Shown: piece after piece, positions 25,328 through 34,571 of the stretch
How the letters are laid out: every line of letters starts with the position of its first letter
Position numbering within the stretch: position 1 is the first letter of the stretch
Origin: Helicobacteraceae bacterium
GTDB taxonomy: Bacteria > Campylobacterota > Campylobacteria > Campylobacterales > SZUA-545
DNA: 49,813 nt
Assembly: GCA_031260125.1 (NCBI GenBank)
Contig: JAIRKM010000068.1
Location: forward strand, 1-49,813
Direction: 5' to 3'
Position numbers and translations under genes: made by a program
The notes under the pieces: model-generated
Seen by the model: the letters and a program-made list of their open reading frames with translations, nothing else
Told to the model about the DNA's origin: nothing
Databases searched by the model: none

Positions 25328-27178
25328 ATGAGACATAAAGAAACGCCAAATGATTACGGATTAAGCGTATGGGGCGGCGACAATTTCACGATCGAAAACG
25401 GCAGGGTGTGCGTCAACATAGGATCGCATCCGGCGATTTTGGACATGGTTACAGAGATCAGAAGCGATGGATACAGAGGCCCACTTCTCATTCGCCTTCC
25501 TCATCTGGTGGATAAGCAGATTGAAAAACTCTACTCTACCTTTAATAAGGCGCGCAAAGAGTATAAGTACAGCGGTAAATTCCGCGCCGTGTTTCCGCTT
25601 AAAGTCAATCAGTTTCCGGGCTTTATTAAGATACTGATCGAAAAAGGCCAGCGCTACGGCTACGGCTTAGAAGCCGGTAGCAAGGCGGAGCTTATTTTGG
25701 CAATGGCGTACAATCAAGACAGCGCGCCGATCACGGTTAACGGCTTTAAGGACGAAGAGATGATTTCGCTCGGCTTTATCGCCAAAGAGATGGGACACGA
25801 TATTACGCTTACGATCGAGGGGCTTGGCGAGCTTGACACGATTTTGGAGATGCAGAAAAAAACGGGCGATCCGATGCCGAACATAGGCATCCGTATCCGT
25901 TTGCATACCGCCGGAATGGGCATCTGGGGCAAGAGCGGCGGGATCAACTCGAAGTTCGGGCTTACGAGTACCGAGCTTATGCGCGCCGTGCGTCTGCTGA
26001 AGGAGAGCGGGCAACTCTCCAGCTTTACGATGATTCACTTCCATATCGGCAGTCAAATGGAGGATATCGCGCCGCTCAAGCGAGCTTTAAGAGAGGCGGG
26101 CAACATCTACGCGGAGCTTAGGAAGATGGGCGCGGATAATCTCAAGTCGATCAATCTTGGCGGCGGTTTGGGGGTGGAGTATTCACAGGACGCGCGGAGC
26201 AAAAGCGTCTCTTACTCCTTGCAGGAGGTGGCGAACGATGTGATGTTCCTGCTCAAATCGATCTGCGAAAACAAAAACGTGGAGGAGCCGGATATCTTCA
26301 CCGAATCGGGACGGTTTATCGCCGCGAGCCACGCCCTTTTGATCGCGCCCGTGCTGGAGTTGTTCAGTCAAGAGTACAACGAAAAAGCGCTCGATCTCAA
26401 AGAAAAAGGCAACCCGCCGTTGGTTAGCGAGCTTTACGATCTATATCGCACGATCAACGAAAAAAACGCCGCCGAATATCTGCACGACAGCCTCGATCAC
26501 ATGGAATCCCTGCTGACGCTTTTTGATCTGGGCTATATCGACTTGCAGGATCGTTCCAATACCGAGATTCTCGTTCACCTGATCATCAAAAAAGCGCTTG
26601 ATACCGCCGCGCACCTCAGCGAGCGCAATCAGCTTCAACAGAGGATTCAAGAGAAGTATCTGGTCAATTTCAGCCTCTTTCAAAGTCTGCCGGACTACTG
26701 GGGGCTGGGACAGGAGTTTCCCGTAATGCCGCTGGATCGGCTTGAGACAAAGCCGACGCGAAGCGCCAGCTTGTGGGATATTACCTGCGACAGCGACGGC
26801 GAGATCACCTTTAAGACCAAGCGCCCGCTGTTTTTGCACGACATAAACTTAATGGACGGCAATTATTTTCTGGCGTTTTTTCTTGTCGGCGCCTATCAGG
26901 AGGTTTTAGGAATGCGCCACAATCTCTTTTCGCATCCCACCGAAGCGGTCGTTGAGATAGACGACGAGGGCTATCATATCCGCGATCTCAAGCCTTCCGC
27001 GAGCCTTCTGGACATACTTGACGATATAGATTACGATACTACCGACGTGCAAAGGCAACTCAAAAAGCGCATAGAGCGATCGGAGCTGATTCCGGAAGAT
27101 AAACGTCAAGATGTGCTTGCCGAACTCTATCTGTATTTGAGCGAGAACAGCTACTTAAAAACGACAAGGCTTGTGTGA
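25328..27178 (+). CDS. speA: Biosynthetic arginine decarboxylase
   Basis: This PLP enzyme of fold type III makes agmatine from arginine, the first step to putrescine and spermidine. The protein has 616 residues, typical of the long biosynthetic SpeA. The PLP lysine lies in FPLKVNQFPGF, the phosphate-binding loop is NLGGGLGVEY, and FHIGSQMED is also conserved. The N-terminal NDYGLSVWGGDNF is a family signature. It overlaps the cysE start by one base (TGATG). Confidence 0.96.
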   Translation: MRHKETPNDYGLSVWGGDNFTIENGRVCVNIGSHPAILDMVTEIRSDGYRGPLLIRLPHLVDKQIEKLYSTFNKARKEYKYSGKFRAVFPLKVNQFPGFIKILIEKGQRYGYGLEAGSKAELILAMAYNQDSAPITVNGFKDEEMISLGFIAKEMGHDITLTIEGLGELDTILEMQKKTGDPMPNIGIRIRLHTAGMGIWGKSGGINSKFGLTSTELMRAVRLLKESGQLSSFTMIHFHIGSQMEDIAPLKRALREAGNIYAELRKMGADNLKSINLGGGLGVEYSQDARSKSVSYSLQEVANDVMFLLKSICENKNVEEPDIFTESGRFIAASHALLIAPVLELFSQEYNEKALDLKEKGNPPLVSELYDLYRTINEKNAAEYLHDSLDHMESLLTLFDLGYIDLQDRSNTEILVHLIIKKALDTAAHLSERNQLQQRIQEKYLVNFSLFQSLPDYWGLGQEFPVMPLDRLETKPTRSASLWDITCDSDGEITFKTKRPLFLHDINLMDGNYFLAFFLVGAYQEVLGMRHNLFSHPTEAVVEIDDEGYHIRDLKPSASLLDILDDIDYDTTDVQRQLKKRIERSELIPEDKRQDVLAELYLYLSENSYLKTTRLV

Positions 27179-27891
27179 TGAGCGAGAAAATTGGATTTTT
27201 CAGGCAAATCTGGGAAGATTTAAGCGTCCCCAAAAGCCGCGATCCCGCCATGCGAAGCCGCTGGGAGCTGCTTTTTAACTACCCCGGCGTATGGGCGCTG
27301 GTCTGGTACCGTCTCGCGCACCGGATACACCGCGTCGGCTTGAGGCTTCTAGCGCGCTATATCGCCGGGTTCGCGGAGGCGCTGACGGGCATAGATATCA
27401 ATCCCGCTGCCACGATCGGACGGCGTTTTTTTATCGATCACGGCTTGGGCGTGGTCATAGGCGAAACCTGCGAGGTGGGCGACGACGTAACTATATATCA
27501 GCAGGTAACGCTTGGCGGCGTCGAGCTTACGCCGAAAAAGCGCCATCCCACGCTGGAGAACGGCGTGATCGTGGGTACGGGGGCGAAAATTCTGGGCGAT
27601 ATCACCATCGGCAAAAACGCCAAAATCGGGGCAAACTCGGTGGTAGTTAAGGACGTGCCGCCAGATTCGACGGCGGTCGGCATCCCCGCGCGCATCGTAG
27701 GTACGCCGGCGAGCGGGACAAAGTTTGATCATAACTCTTTGCCGGATATTCAGAAGGAGATGTTTTTCTATATGATCAAGCGCATCAAACTTCTGGAAGA
27801 GAACCTCACAAGCTGCAAACCGGATATAGGCGAAAAAGAAAGCGAGCTTGAAAAGCTGTTTGAACAGCTTATACAATCGATGGAGAAGTAA
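27178..27891 (+). CDS. cysE: Serine O-acetyltransferase
   Basis: It acetylates serine to O-acetylserine, the substrate of CysK. The protein has 237 residues. A helical N-terminal domain precedes a left-handed parallel beta-helix of hexapeptide repeats (GIDINPAATIG, DHGLGVVIGE, GAKILGDITIG, GKNAKIGANSVV), and then a variable C-terminal tail. The ATG at 27178 overlaps the speA stop (TGATG); the GTG at 27175 is an alternative. It converges with cysK, across a terminator, so both cysteine-synthesis steps lie together. Confidence 0.95.
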   Translation: MSEKIGFFRQIWEDLSVPKSRDPAMRSRWELLFNYPGVWALVWYRLAHRIHRVGLRLLARYIAGFAEALTGIDINPAATIGRRFFIDHGLGVVIGETCEVGDDVTIYQQVTLGGVELTPKKRHPTLENGVIVGTGAKILGDITIGKNAKIGANSVVVKDVPPDSTAVGIPARIVGTPASGTKFDHNSLPDIQKEMFFYMIKRIKLLEENLTSCKPDIGEKESELEKLFEQLIQSMEK

Positions 27892-27892
27892 A

Positions 27893-27920
27893 CGGCGGGA
27901 CGCTAAGCCCGCCGATTTTT
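27893..27920 (+). terminator. Factor-independent terminator after cysE
   Basis: CGGCGGG (27893-27899), an eight-base loop and CCCGCCG (27908-27914) form a perfect 7-bp stem, followed by ATTTTTATT. The T-run overlaps the cysK stop codon on the other strand. Confidence 0.88.
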
Positions 27921-28839
27921 ATTCAAACAGCCCGCCGCTGAGGTAGCGTTCGCCCGTATCGCACAAGATGGTTACGATCGTCTTATTCGCGTTGCCGGGT
28001 CGTTTGGCCACTTCAAGCGCGGCATAGACGTTCGCGCCCGACGAGATGCCCACAAGCAGCCCCTCCTCTTTCGCCACCTTCTTCGCGGTGGCAACCGCCG
28101 CTTCGTTGCTTACCTGAATGACTTCCTTATAGACCGTGGTATTTAAGACATCCGGTACGAAACCGGGTCCGATCCCCTGAATTTTATGCGGTCCGGGTTT
28201 GCCGCCGCTCAATACGGGAGAGGCCTGCGGCTCAACGGCGATCACCTCTATGTTTGGATTTTTCTGCTTGAGTACCTCGCCTACGCCCGTGAGCGTTCCG
28301 CCGGTTCCCACAGCCGCGATAAATATATCGATCGCGCCGTCCGTATCGCGCCATATCTCCTCCGCGGTTGTTCTGCGGTGAATCTCCGGATTGGCCAGAT
28401 TCTTAAACTGCTGGAGAATGATCGCGTTGGGATTTTCCTTCACGATCTCCTCGGCTCTGCGTACCGCGCCGCTCATTCCCTGTTCCGGCGGGGTGAGTTC
28501 TAGTTTTGCCCCAAACGCTGCCAAAATCTGACGGCGCTCAATGCTCATTGAGGCGGGCATAGTTAGAATCAGCGATATGCCAAGTCCGGCGCAGATCGAC
28601 GCGAGAGCGATACCGGTGTTTCCGCTGGTAGGCTCCACAATCACGTTTTTGCCGGGAACAACCCTGCCCGTCTTGATCGCGTCGTCGATCATGCTAAATC
28701 CGATCCGATCCTTCACAGAGTGCGTCGGATTGAAAAACTCGGCTTTGCCGATCACCTTGAAACCCTCGCCGACATGCCTTAAATGCACCAGCGGTGTATT
28801 GCCGATTAGCTCGGTAACGTTGTTTGCAATCTTTGCCAA
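27919..28839 (-). CDS. cysK: Cysteine synthase (O-acetylserine sulfhydrylase)
   Basis: This PLP enzyme makes cysteine from O-acetylserine and sulphide. The protein has 306 residues. The PLP lysine is in NPTHSVKDRI, the substrate loop is PTSGNTGIALA, and the phosphate-binding glycines are in GTGGTLTGVG. The protein ends SGGLFE. The start is TTG at 28839 with AAGGAG five bases upstream. The Rrf2 regulator gene lies 15 bases upstream on the same strand, which suggests co-transcription and regulation by sulphur status. Confidence 0.96.
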   Translation of the reverse strand: MAKIANNVTELIGNTPLVHLRHVGEGFKVIGKAEFFNPTHSVKDRIGFSMIDDAIKTGRVVPGKNVIVEPTSGNTGIALASICAGLGISLILTMPASMSIERRQILAAFGAKLELTPPEQGMSGAVRRAEEIVKENPNAIILQQFKNLANPEIHRRTTAEEIWRDTDGAIDIFIAAVGTGGTLTGVGEVLKQKNPNIEVIAVEPQASPVLSGGKPGPHKIQGIGPGFVPDVLNTTVYKEVIQVSNEAAVATAKKVAKEEGLLVGISSGANVYAALEVAKRPGNANKTIVTILCDTGERYLSGGLFE

Positions 28840-28854
28840 AAAGTCTCCTTTGTA

Positions 28855-29268
28855 TTAGATGTAGTACATGCTAGTCTGGGAGTAGCGGCTCGTCCGATCG
28901 ACAAGCTCTTGCAGCGGAACGGAGAAAACATCTTCGATCTGTCTGCTCGCCTCCTCCCAGAACGAGGTAAGCACGATCGATTTTAGTCCGTATTTATCGG
29001 GACTGAACATTTCATTTTCGATCGCGCTGAGAATCTGCAAAACGGTAACATTTTCCGCCCGCATCGCTATCTTATAGCCGCCCTTTGCCCCGCGAATGCT
29101 CTCGATAAATCCCTCCTTTTTCAGAAGTACCAAAAGTTGTTCGAGATAGTTTTGCGGTATGTTGCTGCCCTCCGCGATCTCCTTGATCTGCACGAGTCTG
29201 TCGCTGTTTCGCGCCAGATAGAGCATAGCCGACAGCGAATACGCCCCTTTTGAAGAAATACACACCAT
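28855..29268 (-). CDS. Rrf2-family transcriptional regulator, CymR-like (no Fe-S cysteines)
   Basis: The protein has 137 residues. It has an N-terminal winged helix (SSKGAYSLSAMLYLA; IPQNYLEQLLVLLKKEGFIESIRGAKGGY) and a short helical C-terminus. The three cysteines that bind the [2Fe-2S] cluster in IscR and NsrR are absent; the only Cys is residue 3. Cluster-free Rrf2 proteins next to cysK include the cysteine regulator CymR, which senses O-acetylserine through CysK in Gram-positives. The analogy here is an inference from position. The ATG at 29268 has a perfect AAGGAGG five bases upstream; TTG at 29271 is less likely. Confidence 0.88.
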   Translation of the reverse strand: MVCISSKGAYSLSAMLYLARNSDRLVQIKEIAEGSNIPQNYLEQLLVLLKKEGFIESIRGAKGGYKIAMRAENVTVLQILSAIENEMFSPDKYGLKSIVLTSFWEEASRQIEDVFSVPLQELVDRTSRYSQTSMYYI

Positions 29269-29344
29269 CAAATCCTCCTTGTCAATCCAAATACTTGAGA
29301 TTCTAAAGCGTATTGTAAGCTATTATCCCTTATGATACCGCCTT

Positions 29345-30376
29345 ATGGGAAACAAGAAAAAGGTTTTGCTGGCTATGAGCGGGGGCGTTGACTCGAGCAT
29401 GAGTTCAAAAATTCTGCTCGATCGCGGGTTTGACGTACACGGCGTCTATATGAAACTGCACGAGTTTGAGGCGAAGCATAAGGAAAACATTCGCAAGGCG
29501 AGCAAGGTCGCGGCGTTTTTCGGCTTCAAATTCGACGTGCTGGACAAACGGGCGGAGTTTCAGAAAGAGGTATTCGACGCTTTTATCCAGACATACAAGG
29601 AGGGGCGTACACCCAACCCCTGCACGCTGTGCAACCGCATCATCAAATTTGGCGCGCTGCTGGAAGAGGCGGACAAAAGAGAGTGCGATTTTATGGCGAC
29701 AGGGCATTACGTCCGCACCGATAATCAGTTCTTCTACGAGGCGAAAGACAAAACTAAGGATCAGAGCTATTTTCTGTTCAATGTGAAGAAAGAGGTTCTT
29801 AAAAGGCTGATCTTTCCTCTGTCGGAGATGGAAAAGATCGACGTGAAGAGGATAGCGTCCGGTTTTGAGGAGATCGCCGAGTTGGCGACGCAGAGGGAGA
29901 GCGCGGAGATATGCTTTGTAGAGGGGGATTACACGGAGGTGCTGAAGCAGTATTTCCCGATCGAGCAAGTCGGCGATGTGCTAGACGATAACGGCTCGGT
30001 CATCGGATCGCACAAGGGATATATGCAATATACGATTGGCAAACGCAAGGGCTTTCGCGTGGACGGAGCCAAAGACCCGCTTTACGTCAAGCGGATACTG
30101 CCTTCAACCAACCAGATCGTCGTTGCGGACAAGGCGCGCATATATGAGAAAGAGTTTGCCGTTCGCGACTTGAATCTGTTTTTTGAGCCTAAGGAGAGCG
30201 AGTTTAGGGCGCAGATCAAAGTGCGTTACAGAAACGACAAAACACCCGGAACGGTGTTTCTAAGCGGCGGCGAAGCGCTGGTTACGCTAGATAGCGAAGA
30301 GTTTGCCATAGCGCCCGGACAGGCGGCGGTCTTTTACGAAAATGACAAACTCTTGGGCGGGGGGTATATCGTCTAA
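29345..30376 (+). CDS. mnmA: tRNA-specific 2-thiouridylase MnmA
   Basis: It thiolates U34 of the Lys, Glu and Gln tRNAs. The protein has 343 residues. The PP-loop for ATP is SGGVDSS. The catalytic cysteines are C93 or C96 in NPCTLCNR and C190 in SAEICFV. TGHYVR and KDQSYFLF are typical. The C-terminal beta-barrel is complete. It diverges from the Rrf2 gene across a 76-base gap that must hold both promoters. Confidence 0.95.
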   Translation: MGNKKKVLLAMSGGVDSSMSSKILLDRGFDVHGVYMKLHEFEAKHKENIRKASKVAAFFGFKFDVLDKRAEFQKEVFDAFIQTYKEGRTPNPCTLCNRIIKFGALLEEADKRECDFMATGHYVRTDNQFFYEAKDKTKDQSYFLFNVKKEVLKRLIFPLSEMEKIDVKRIASGFEEIAELATQRESAEICFVEGDYTEVLKQYFPIEQVGDVLDDNGSVIGSHKGYMQYTIGKRKGFRVDGAKDPLYVKRILPSTNQIVVADKARIYEKEFAVRDLNLFFEPKESEFRAQIKVRYRNDKTPGTVFLSGGEALVTLDSEEFAIAPGQAAVFYENDKLLGGGYIV

Positions 30377-30567
30377 TCTGCTAGAGAGGCAAAAGCTCAA
30401 AAGCGCGAAGTTTGAAGGAGACGCCGGTTAAAGCCGACCACAAAAGCCGCCCGATCGGGTTTGAGCACCTCTTGCCCTTTTTGGCAAAGCATAGCAAAGC
30501 TCCAAGAGGCGGACGCGGCGTATATGCCAGCCATTTTCAGCGCTCCGCTTGCCGTTCGAATAATTGG

Positions 30568-31893
30568 CTACATCCAGTCGATCACCTTTGCCACCTCCTC
30601 AGCGACAAAGCATTTAAGGGCGGCTTTTGACATCGGCTTGCGCGGCACCACCGCCCTTTCAAAACCCTGATTCGCGCCCTCGCTCAGCCGCACATCCAGA
30701 TTTGGCACGTCGCGAATGTCGCCAATCAAGCTTACCTCGCCGATAAAGAGCGTCTTTTCGCCGATCGGACGGTTTTTGAAGCTACTTAAAATTGCCGCGA
30801 TCACCGCCAGGTCTGCCGCTGTCTCATTCACGCGGATGCCGCCTGCCAGATTGATAAACACGTCGTAGCGGTTAAATGGCAGTTCCAACTTTTTTTCCAG
30901 CAGCGCAAGAAGCATTGTAAGTCGTGTCGAATCAAAGCCCATTGAGCTTCTGCGCGGATTGCCGAAAGCGTCGCTGACTAGCGCCTGCACCTCCAAAACC
31001 AAAGGGCGCGTTCCTTCCATCACCACCGTCGCCGCCGATCCCGCTTTATTTTCGCGGCGGTTGAAAAACCGCTCGCCGACATTTCCCGCGCTTTTAAGCC
31101 CCCCTTCGGTCATCTCAAAAATCCCAATTTCGCTCGTAGAGCCGAAGCGGTTCTTAAACGCTCGTAGTATCCGCAGTTCGTCAGAGCTGTCTCCTTCAAA
31201 GTAGAGTACCGTATCAACCATGTGTTCTAGCACTCGCGGTCCGGCGATCGAACCCTCCTTTGTGATATGCCCGATGATAAAGATCGAGATGTTGCGCTCT
31301 TTGGCGACGCGCATAAGCTCAAAGGTGATCTCCCTCACCTGCGAAACACTGCCGGGCGCGGCGGTAAGATCGCCCGAATACAGGGTTTGAATCGAGTCGA
31401 TCACCGCCGCTTCATAGCCGACGGCAAGCTCGTCCTTGATTGCTTCAAGGTTAATTTCGCTTAGTAGCATCAGGTTTGGCCTAAGCGCTCCAATCCGCTC
31501 CGCGCGCATGCGAATCTGCCCCGCGCTCTCCTCCGCGCTGACATAAAGCACCCGCTTTTGCCCGCTTATATTCCCCGCTATTTTAAGCAGCAACGTTGAT
31601 TTGCCTACGCCCGGAGCGCCGCCGATCAGCACAAGAGTACCCGCCACAAGCCCGCCGCCTAGAACGCGATCTAGCTCCGTCTCGCCGGTAGAGAAGCGGA
31701 TCAGATCGTCCTCTAAAATATCGGTGATGGCGATGGCGTGCCTCTCTTTGCCGATTTTTTCCCCCGCTTTTTCTGCCCGCTCTTTTACCTCCAAAAGCGA
31801 GTCCCACGCGCCGCAGTTGGTACACTTGCCCATCCAGCGCAGCGATGTAAAACCGCAGTGCTGGCACTCGTAAAAAACCCTCACCTTTGCCAC
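30568..31893 (-). CDS. radA: DNA repair protein RadA (Sms)
   Basis: RadA is a RecA-like branch-migration helicase for recombinational repair. From GTG 31893 the protein has 441 residues. It has a C4 zinc finger (C10, C13, C24, C27), Walker A GGAPGVGKSTL, the RadA-specific FKNRFGS, and a C-terminal Lon-like domain. The GTG at 31893 is two bases after the histidine-kinase stop and gives the usual short N-terminus. A GTG nine codons upstream (31920) would overlap the kinase gene by 25 bases. It is third in a unit with the two-component pair. Confidence 0.94.
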   Translation of the reverse strand: MAKVRVFYECQHCGFTSLRWMGKCTNCGAWDSLLEVKERAEKAGEKIGKERHAIAITDILEDDLIRFSTGETELDRVLGGGLVAGTLVLIGGAPGVGKSTLLLKIAGNISGQKRVLYVSAEESAGQIRMRAERIGALRPNLMLLSEINLEAIKDELAVGYEAAVIDSIQTLYSGDLTAAPGSVSQVREITFELMRVAKERNISIFIIGHITKEGSIAGPRVLEHMVDTVLYFEGDSSDELRILRAFKNRFGSTSEIGIFEMTEGGLKSAGNVGERFFNRRENKAGSAATVVMEGTRPLVLEVQALVSDAFGNPRRSSMGFDSTRLTMLLALLEKKLELPFNRYDVFINLAGGIRVNETAADLAVIAAILSSFKNRPIGEKTLFIGEVSLIGDIRDVPNLDVRLSEGANQGFERAVVPRKPMSKAALKCFVAEEVAKVIDWM

Positions 31894-31895
31894 TT

Positions 31896-33056
31896 TCAGC
31901 CTTTTTTGACCTTCTGCCACTCGATCTCAAATCTGGTAACTTTGCTCTCAGCCACCCTAACCGTCAAAGAGTTTCGTGCGCACAGCTCCTTGACGATGCT
32001 CAGCCCCAGCCCAAAGCCGCCCTGCGCGTCGTCCAGCCGCGTAAAACGCTCAAATATCTTCTTTCTGTTTTCCACCGCTATGCCGTTTCCGTCATCTTCT
32101 ACCGCCAGCATATTACCCGACACGATCACTCGGACAGCGCCGCCTTGCCTGTTGTACTTAACCGCGTTGGAAAGCAGGTTGTCCAAAATCCTTGTAAACT
32201 CGCGCTGATCGGCGATAAGCGGGACGGGATCGGAAATCTCCACCTTATATTCGATCTGCTTGATCCTGCCTAGCGGCTCAAAAAACTCGATTCTCTCCCT
32301 GATCAAACGCGCCAGATCGATCTCCTGCGGCGCGCGCTTGGTCTTTGGATTGACCATAAACGCCAGATCGTCGTAAACGGTCTGCAAGGTGCGCGCCGCG
32401 ACATCGATGCGTCCCAACCGCCTTTTGTCGCGCTCGTTCAGGGCATCGCGGTCAAAACCCTCCGCGCTCATCAGGATAGCGGAGATGGGCGTCGTCATCT
32501 CATGCGTCGTATCCTTGATGAAGCGATCGAGCAACTCTATAGTATCGCGCAGCGGTTTTAAAAACATCACCGTCAAAAACGCGGCGATCACCATAAAAAA
32601 TATAAACGCGCCGCCCCAGATCAGCACAAGGTTTATGATCAAACTTTCAAACGCCTCGGTGTTTATCGGCTTGCGTACCACGAGAAATTGGAGACGGTGG
32701 GCAAACCACACAATGTAGTAGATATGCCTGTCGTTTGTCGCAAAATACTCCTGATTGTCGTGGAGCGGCGGCACCGCTTCGTAACTGTCTTTGGGCAGAT
32801 CGAACGTTCCAGAGATCATTCTGCCGTTTCTATCGAGAAGCGCCCACTCGATCTCTTCGCTGGGCGCCTCTCCTTTTTTCATAAGAGATCGGCTCGCGCT
32901 TGCCATCATCAGTCTCATCTCGCGTTGTTCCGCCTTAAAAATCTGAACGCTGTGAAAACGGTAGTATCCGGAACCTATAATCCCCAGAAACAGCACAAGC
33001 GATCCCGCGTAAAGCAGCAGAAATCTGCGAAGCGCCTTTTTTTCCTCTTTGATCAT
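31896..33056 (-). CDS. Sensor histidine kinase
   Basis: The protein has 386 residues. Two membrane helices (about residues 10-31 and 139-166) flank a periplasmic sensor of roughly 105 residues. The phosphoacceptor His is H185 in DTTHEMTTPISAI. The ATPase boxes are NLLSNAVKYN (N), DDGNGI (G1) and GFGLGLSIV (G2). No HAMP domain is obvious between the second helix and the H-box. The start overlaps the response-regulator stop (ATGA) and the stop is two bases before radA. The stimulus is unknown. Confidence 0.93.
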   Translation of the reverse strand: MIKEEKKALRRFLLLYAGSLVLFLGIIGSGYYRFHSVQIFKAEQREMRLMMASASRSLMKKGEAPSEEIEWALLDRNGRMISGTFDLPKDSYEAVPPLHDNQEYFATNDRHIYYIVWFAHRLQFLVVRKPINTEAFESLIINLVLIWGGAFIFFMVIAAFLTVMFLKPLRDTIELLDRFIKDTTHEMTTPISAILMSAEGFDRDALNERDKRRLGRIDVAARTLQTVYDDLAFMVNPKTKRAPQEIDLARLIRERIEFFEPLGRIKQIEYKVEISDPVPLIADQREFTRILDNLLSNAVKYNRQGGAVRVIVSGNMLAVEDDGNGIAVENRKKIFERFTRLDDAQGGFGLGLSIVKELCARNSLTVRVAESKVTRFEIEWQKVKKG

Positions 33057-33721
33057 AAAAGCCTGTAACCGACGCCGCGAAACGTTTCCACACAGTCGCG
33101 CCCGATCATCTTGCGCAGATTTTTAAGATGCGTGCGCAGACTCATCTCGCTTGGCTCTTCGCCGACCCCCCAGAGCCGATCGAAGACCACTTCGCGTGAG
33201 ACGACTCTGCCTCTGTTTTCGCCGAGCAGCTTTAGAAGCGAGAACTCCTTGGGCGCGAGTTTGTACTCCCCCTCCGGCGTAACAAGGCGGTTTGCCTCCA
33301 CAAAAAAGGTAACGCCGCCATCCAGATCGATTCCGTCCTGAGCGCGGTGAAAAAAACGGCGCTTGAGTAGCGCCTCGACGCGGACGGCAAGCTCCTTGAG
33401 TTCAAAGGGCTTTCGCAGATAGTCGTCGCAGCCCGCGTCGAAGCCTTTGGTAAGGTCGGCTACCGTGTTGAGCGAGGTGATGAATATCGCGGGGGTTTCG
33501 TTACCCTTTCGGCGCACTTCGTAGAGAAAGTCAAAGCCGTTCTGACCCGGCAGCTTGACATCAAGCAGCATCAGATCGCAGGGGGTTTCGTAGATCAGAT
33601 CGGCGGCTTCAAAGGAGTTAAACGCGCTAAGAACCGCGTAACTCTTCTCCTCAAGATACTCTTTGATGATCTCATGCAAAGAGAGATCGTCTTCCAATAG
33701 AAGTATCGTTGCTTTTTTCAT
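33053..33721 (-). CDS. OmpR/PhoB-type response regulator
   Basis: The protein has 222 residues. The receiver domain has the acidic pocket E10-D11-D12, phosphoacceptor D54 (LMLLDVKLPG) and the conserved lysine in DDYLRKPFEL. The C-terminal winged helix contains LAPKEFSLLKLL and SLRTHLKNLRKMIG, and ends ETFRGVGYRLL. The ATG at 33721 gives the standard start (MKKATILLLEDD); the frame extends 20 codons further without conservation. It heads the unit regulator-kinase-radA. Confidence 0.94.
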   Translation of the reverse strand: MKKATILLLEDDLSLHEIIKEYLEEKSYAVLSAFNSFEAADLIYETPCDLMLLDVKLPGQNGFDFLYEVRRKGNETPAIFITSLNTVADLTKGFDAGCDDYLRKPFELKELAVRVEALLKRRFFHRAQDGIDLDGGVTFFVEANRLVTPEGEYKLAPKEFSLLKLLGENRGRVVSREVVFDRLWGVGEEPSEMSLRTHLKNLRKMIGRDCVETFRGVGYRLL

Positions 33722-33861
33722 CGCCCGATCATAGCTGTTTGATTGTGAAGATCGCGTGACATAAGCGTAGGTAGCGGACATTGCAAAGGCAAAAGCGCCG
33801 TTTTTTGCGGTTATCTGCTACAATACCCCCTTTGAAAATTCCAAACCCAACGGAAGACCGA

Positions 33862-34566
33862 ATGAATAAGCACCTAAAGCAACTGATCGAACTTTCAAGG
33901 CTGGACAAGGCGATCGACGACTTCATTCCCGAAGAGGAGCGCATAAACCGCTCGTTAAATCAGCTCTTTGACGAGCAGAGGCGCTCCAAAGCGGCAATCG
34001 AGGAGCATGAGAGCGAGATCGAGGAGTATCGGCGCAGAATCTCCAAAACGGAAAAGGAGCTGTCCGAACAGAGCGAACGCCTTGGAATGCACAGCAAAAA
34101 GAGCGGCGAACTCAAAACGGAAAAGGAGCTAAAAGCGTTCTCGCTGGAGGAAAGCCTTGCCCGCGAGCGCATCAACAGCTACAACGAGGATATTGCGCAG
34201 TTTCAAAAGATCGTAGAGGGGAAAAAAGAGAGTATCGAAAAGCTCCAAGAACGCATCTCTCAAATCGGCTTGCAGATCGAAGAAGCGCAGAACGTCAATG
34301 CGGACGCGCTTGCGGAGCTTGCCGGCAGGCGGCAAATTGTCGTTGCTCAAAAAGAGGAACTAAGCGCAGAGATTCCCGAAAAGGTACTCAGCTTCTATGA
34401 GCGGATACGCCGCTGGGCGGGTTCGCGGACAGTTTCGCCGGTGAAGAAGCAGGCATGCTACGGCTGTTTTATGAAGATCAGCGACAAGGTGTACAGCGAA
34501 GTTATCAGCTCGACCGAGATCGTAACCTGCCCTAGCTGCGGCTGCATTCTGTACATTGAGGAGTAG
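33862..34566 (+). CDS. Coiled-coil zinc-ribbon protein, HP0958/FlgZ-like
   Basis: The protein has 234 residues: about 180 residues of long coiled coil followed by a C4 zinc ribbon (C199-x2-C202, C223-x2-C226; CYGC and CPSC). This is the CT398/HP0958 architecture. In H. pylori HP0958 (FlgZ) protects RpoN and binds flaA mRNA, linking it to flagellar gene expression; the same role here is an inference from architecture. The ATG at 33862 is preferred, with GGAAG upstream; an in-frame start 27 codons earlier lies in the promoter gap shared with the response regulator. In H. pylori the Nif3-like gene is next door (HP0959); here it is at 40665. Confidence 0.85.
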   Translation: MNKHLKQLIELSRLDKAIDDFIPEEERINRSLNQLFDEQRRSKAAIEEHESEIEEYRRRISKTEKELSEQSERLGMHSKKSGELKTEKELKAFSLEESLARERINSYNEDIAQFQKIVEGKKESIEKLQERISQIGLQIEEAQNVNADALAELAGRRQIVVAQKEELSAEIPEKVLSFYERIRRWAGSRTVSPVKKQACYGCFMKISDKVYSEVISSTEIVTCPSCGCILYIEE

Positions 34567-34571
34567 GGGCG

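Noticed and set aside
30377-30567. Small frames between mnmA and radA (for example 30412-30630)
   Set aside because: They run into the 3' part of radA on the other strand, lack conserved sequence and overlap each other; I see nothing convincing in this 191-base gap.
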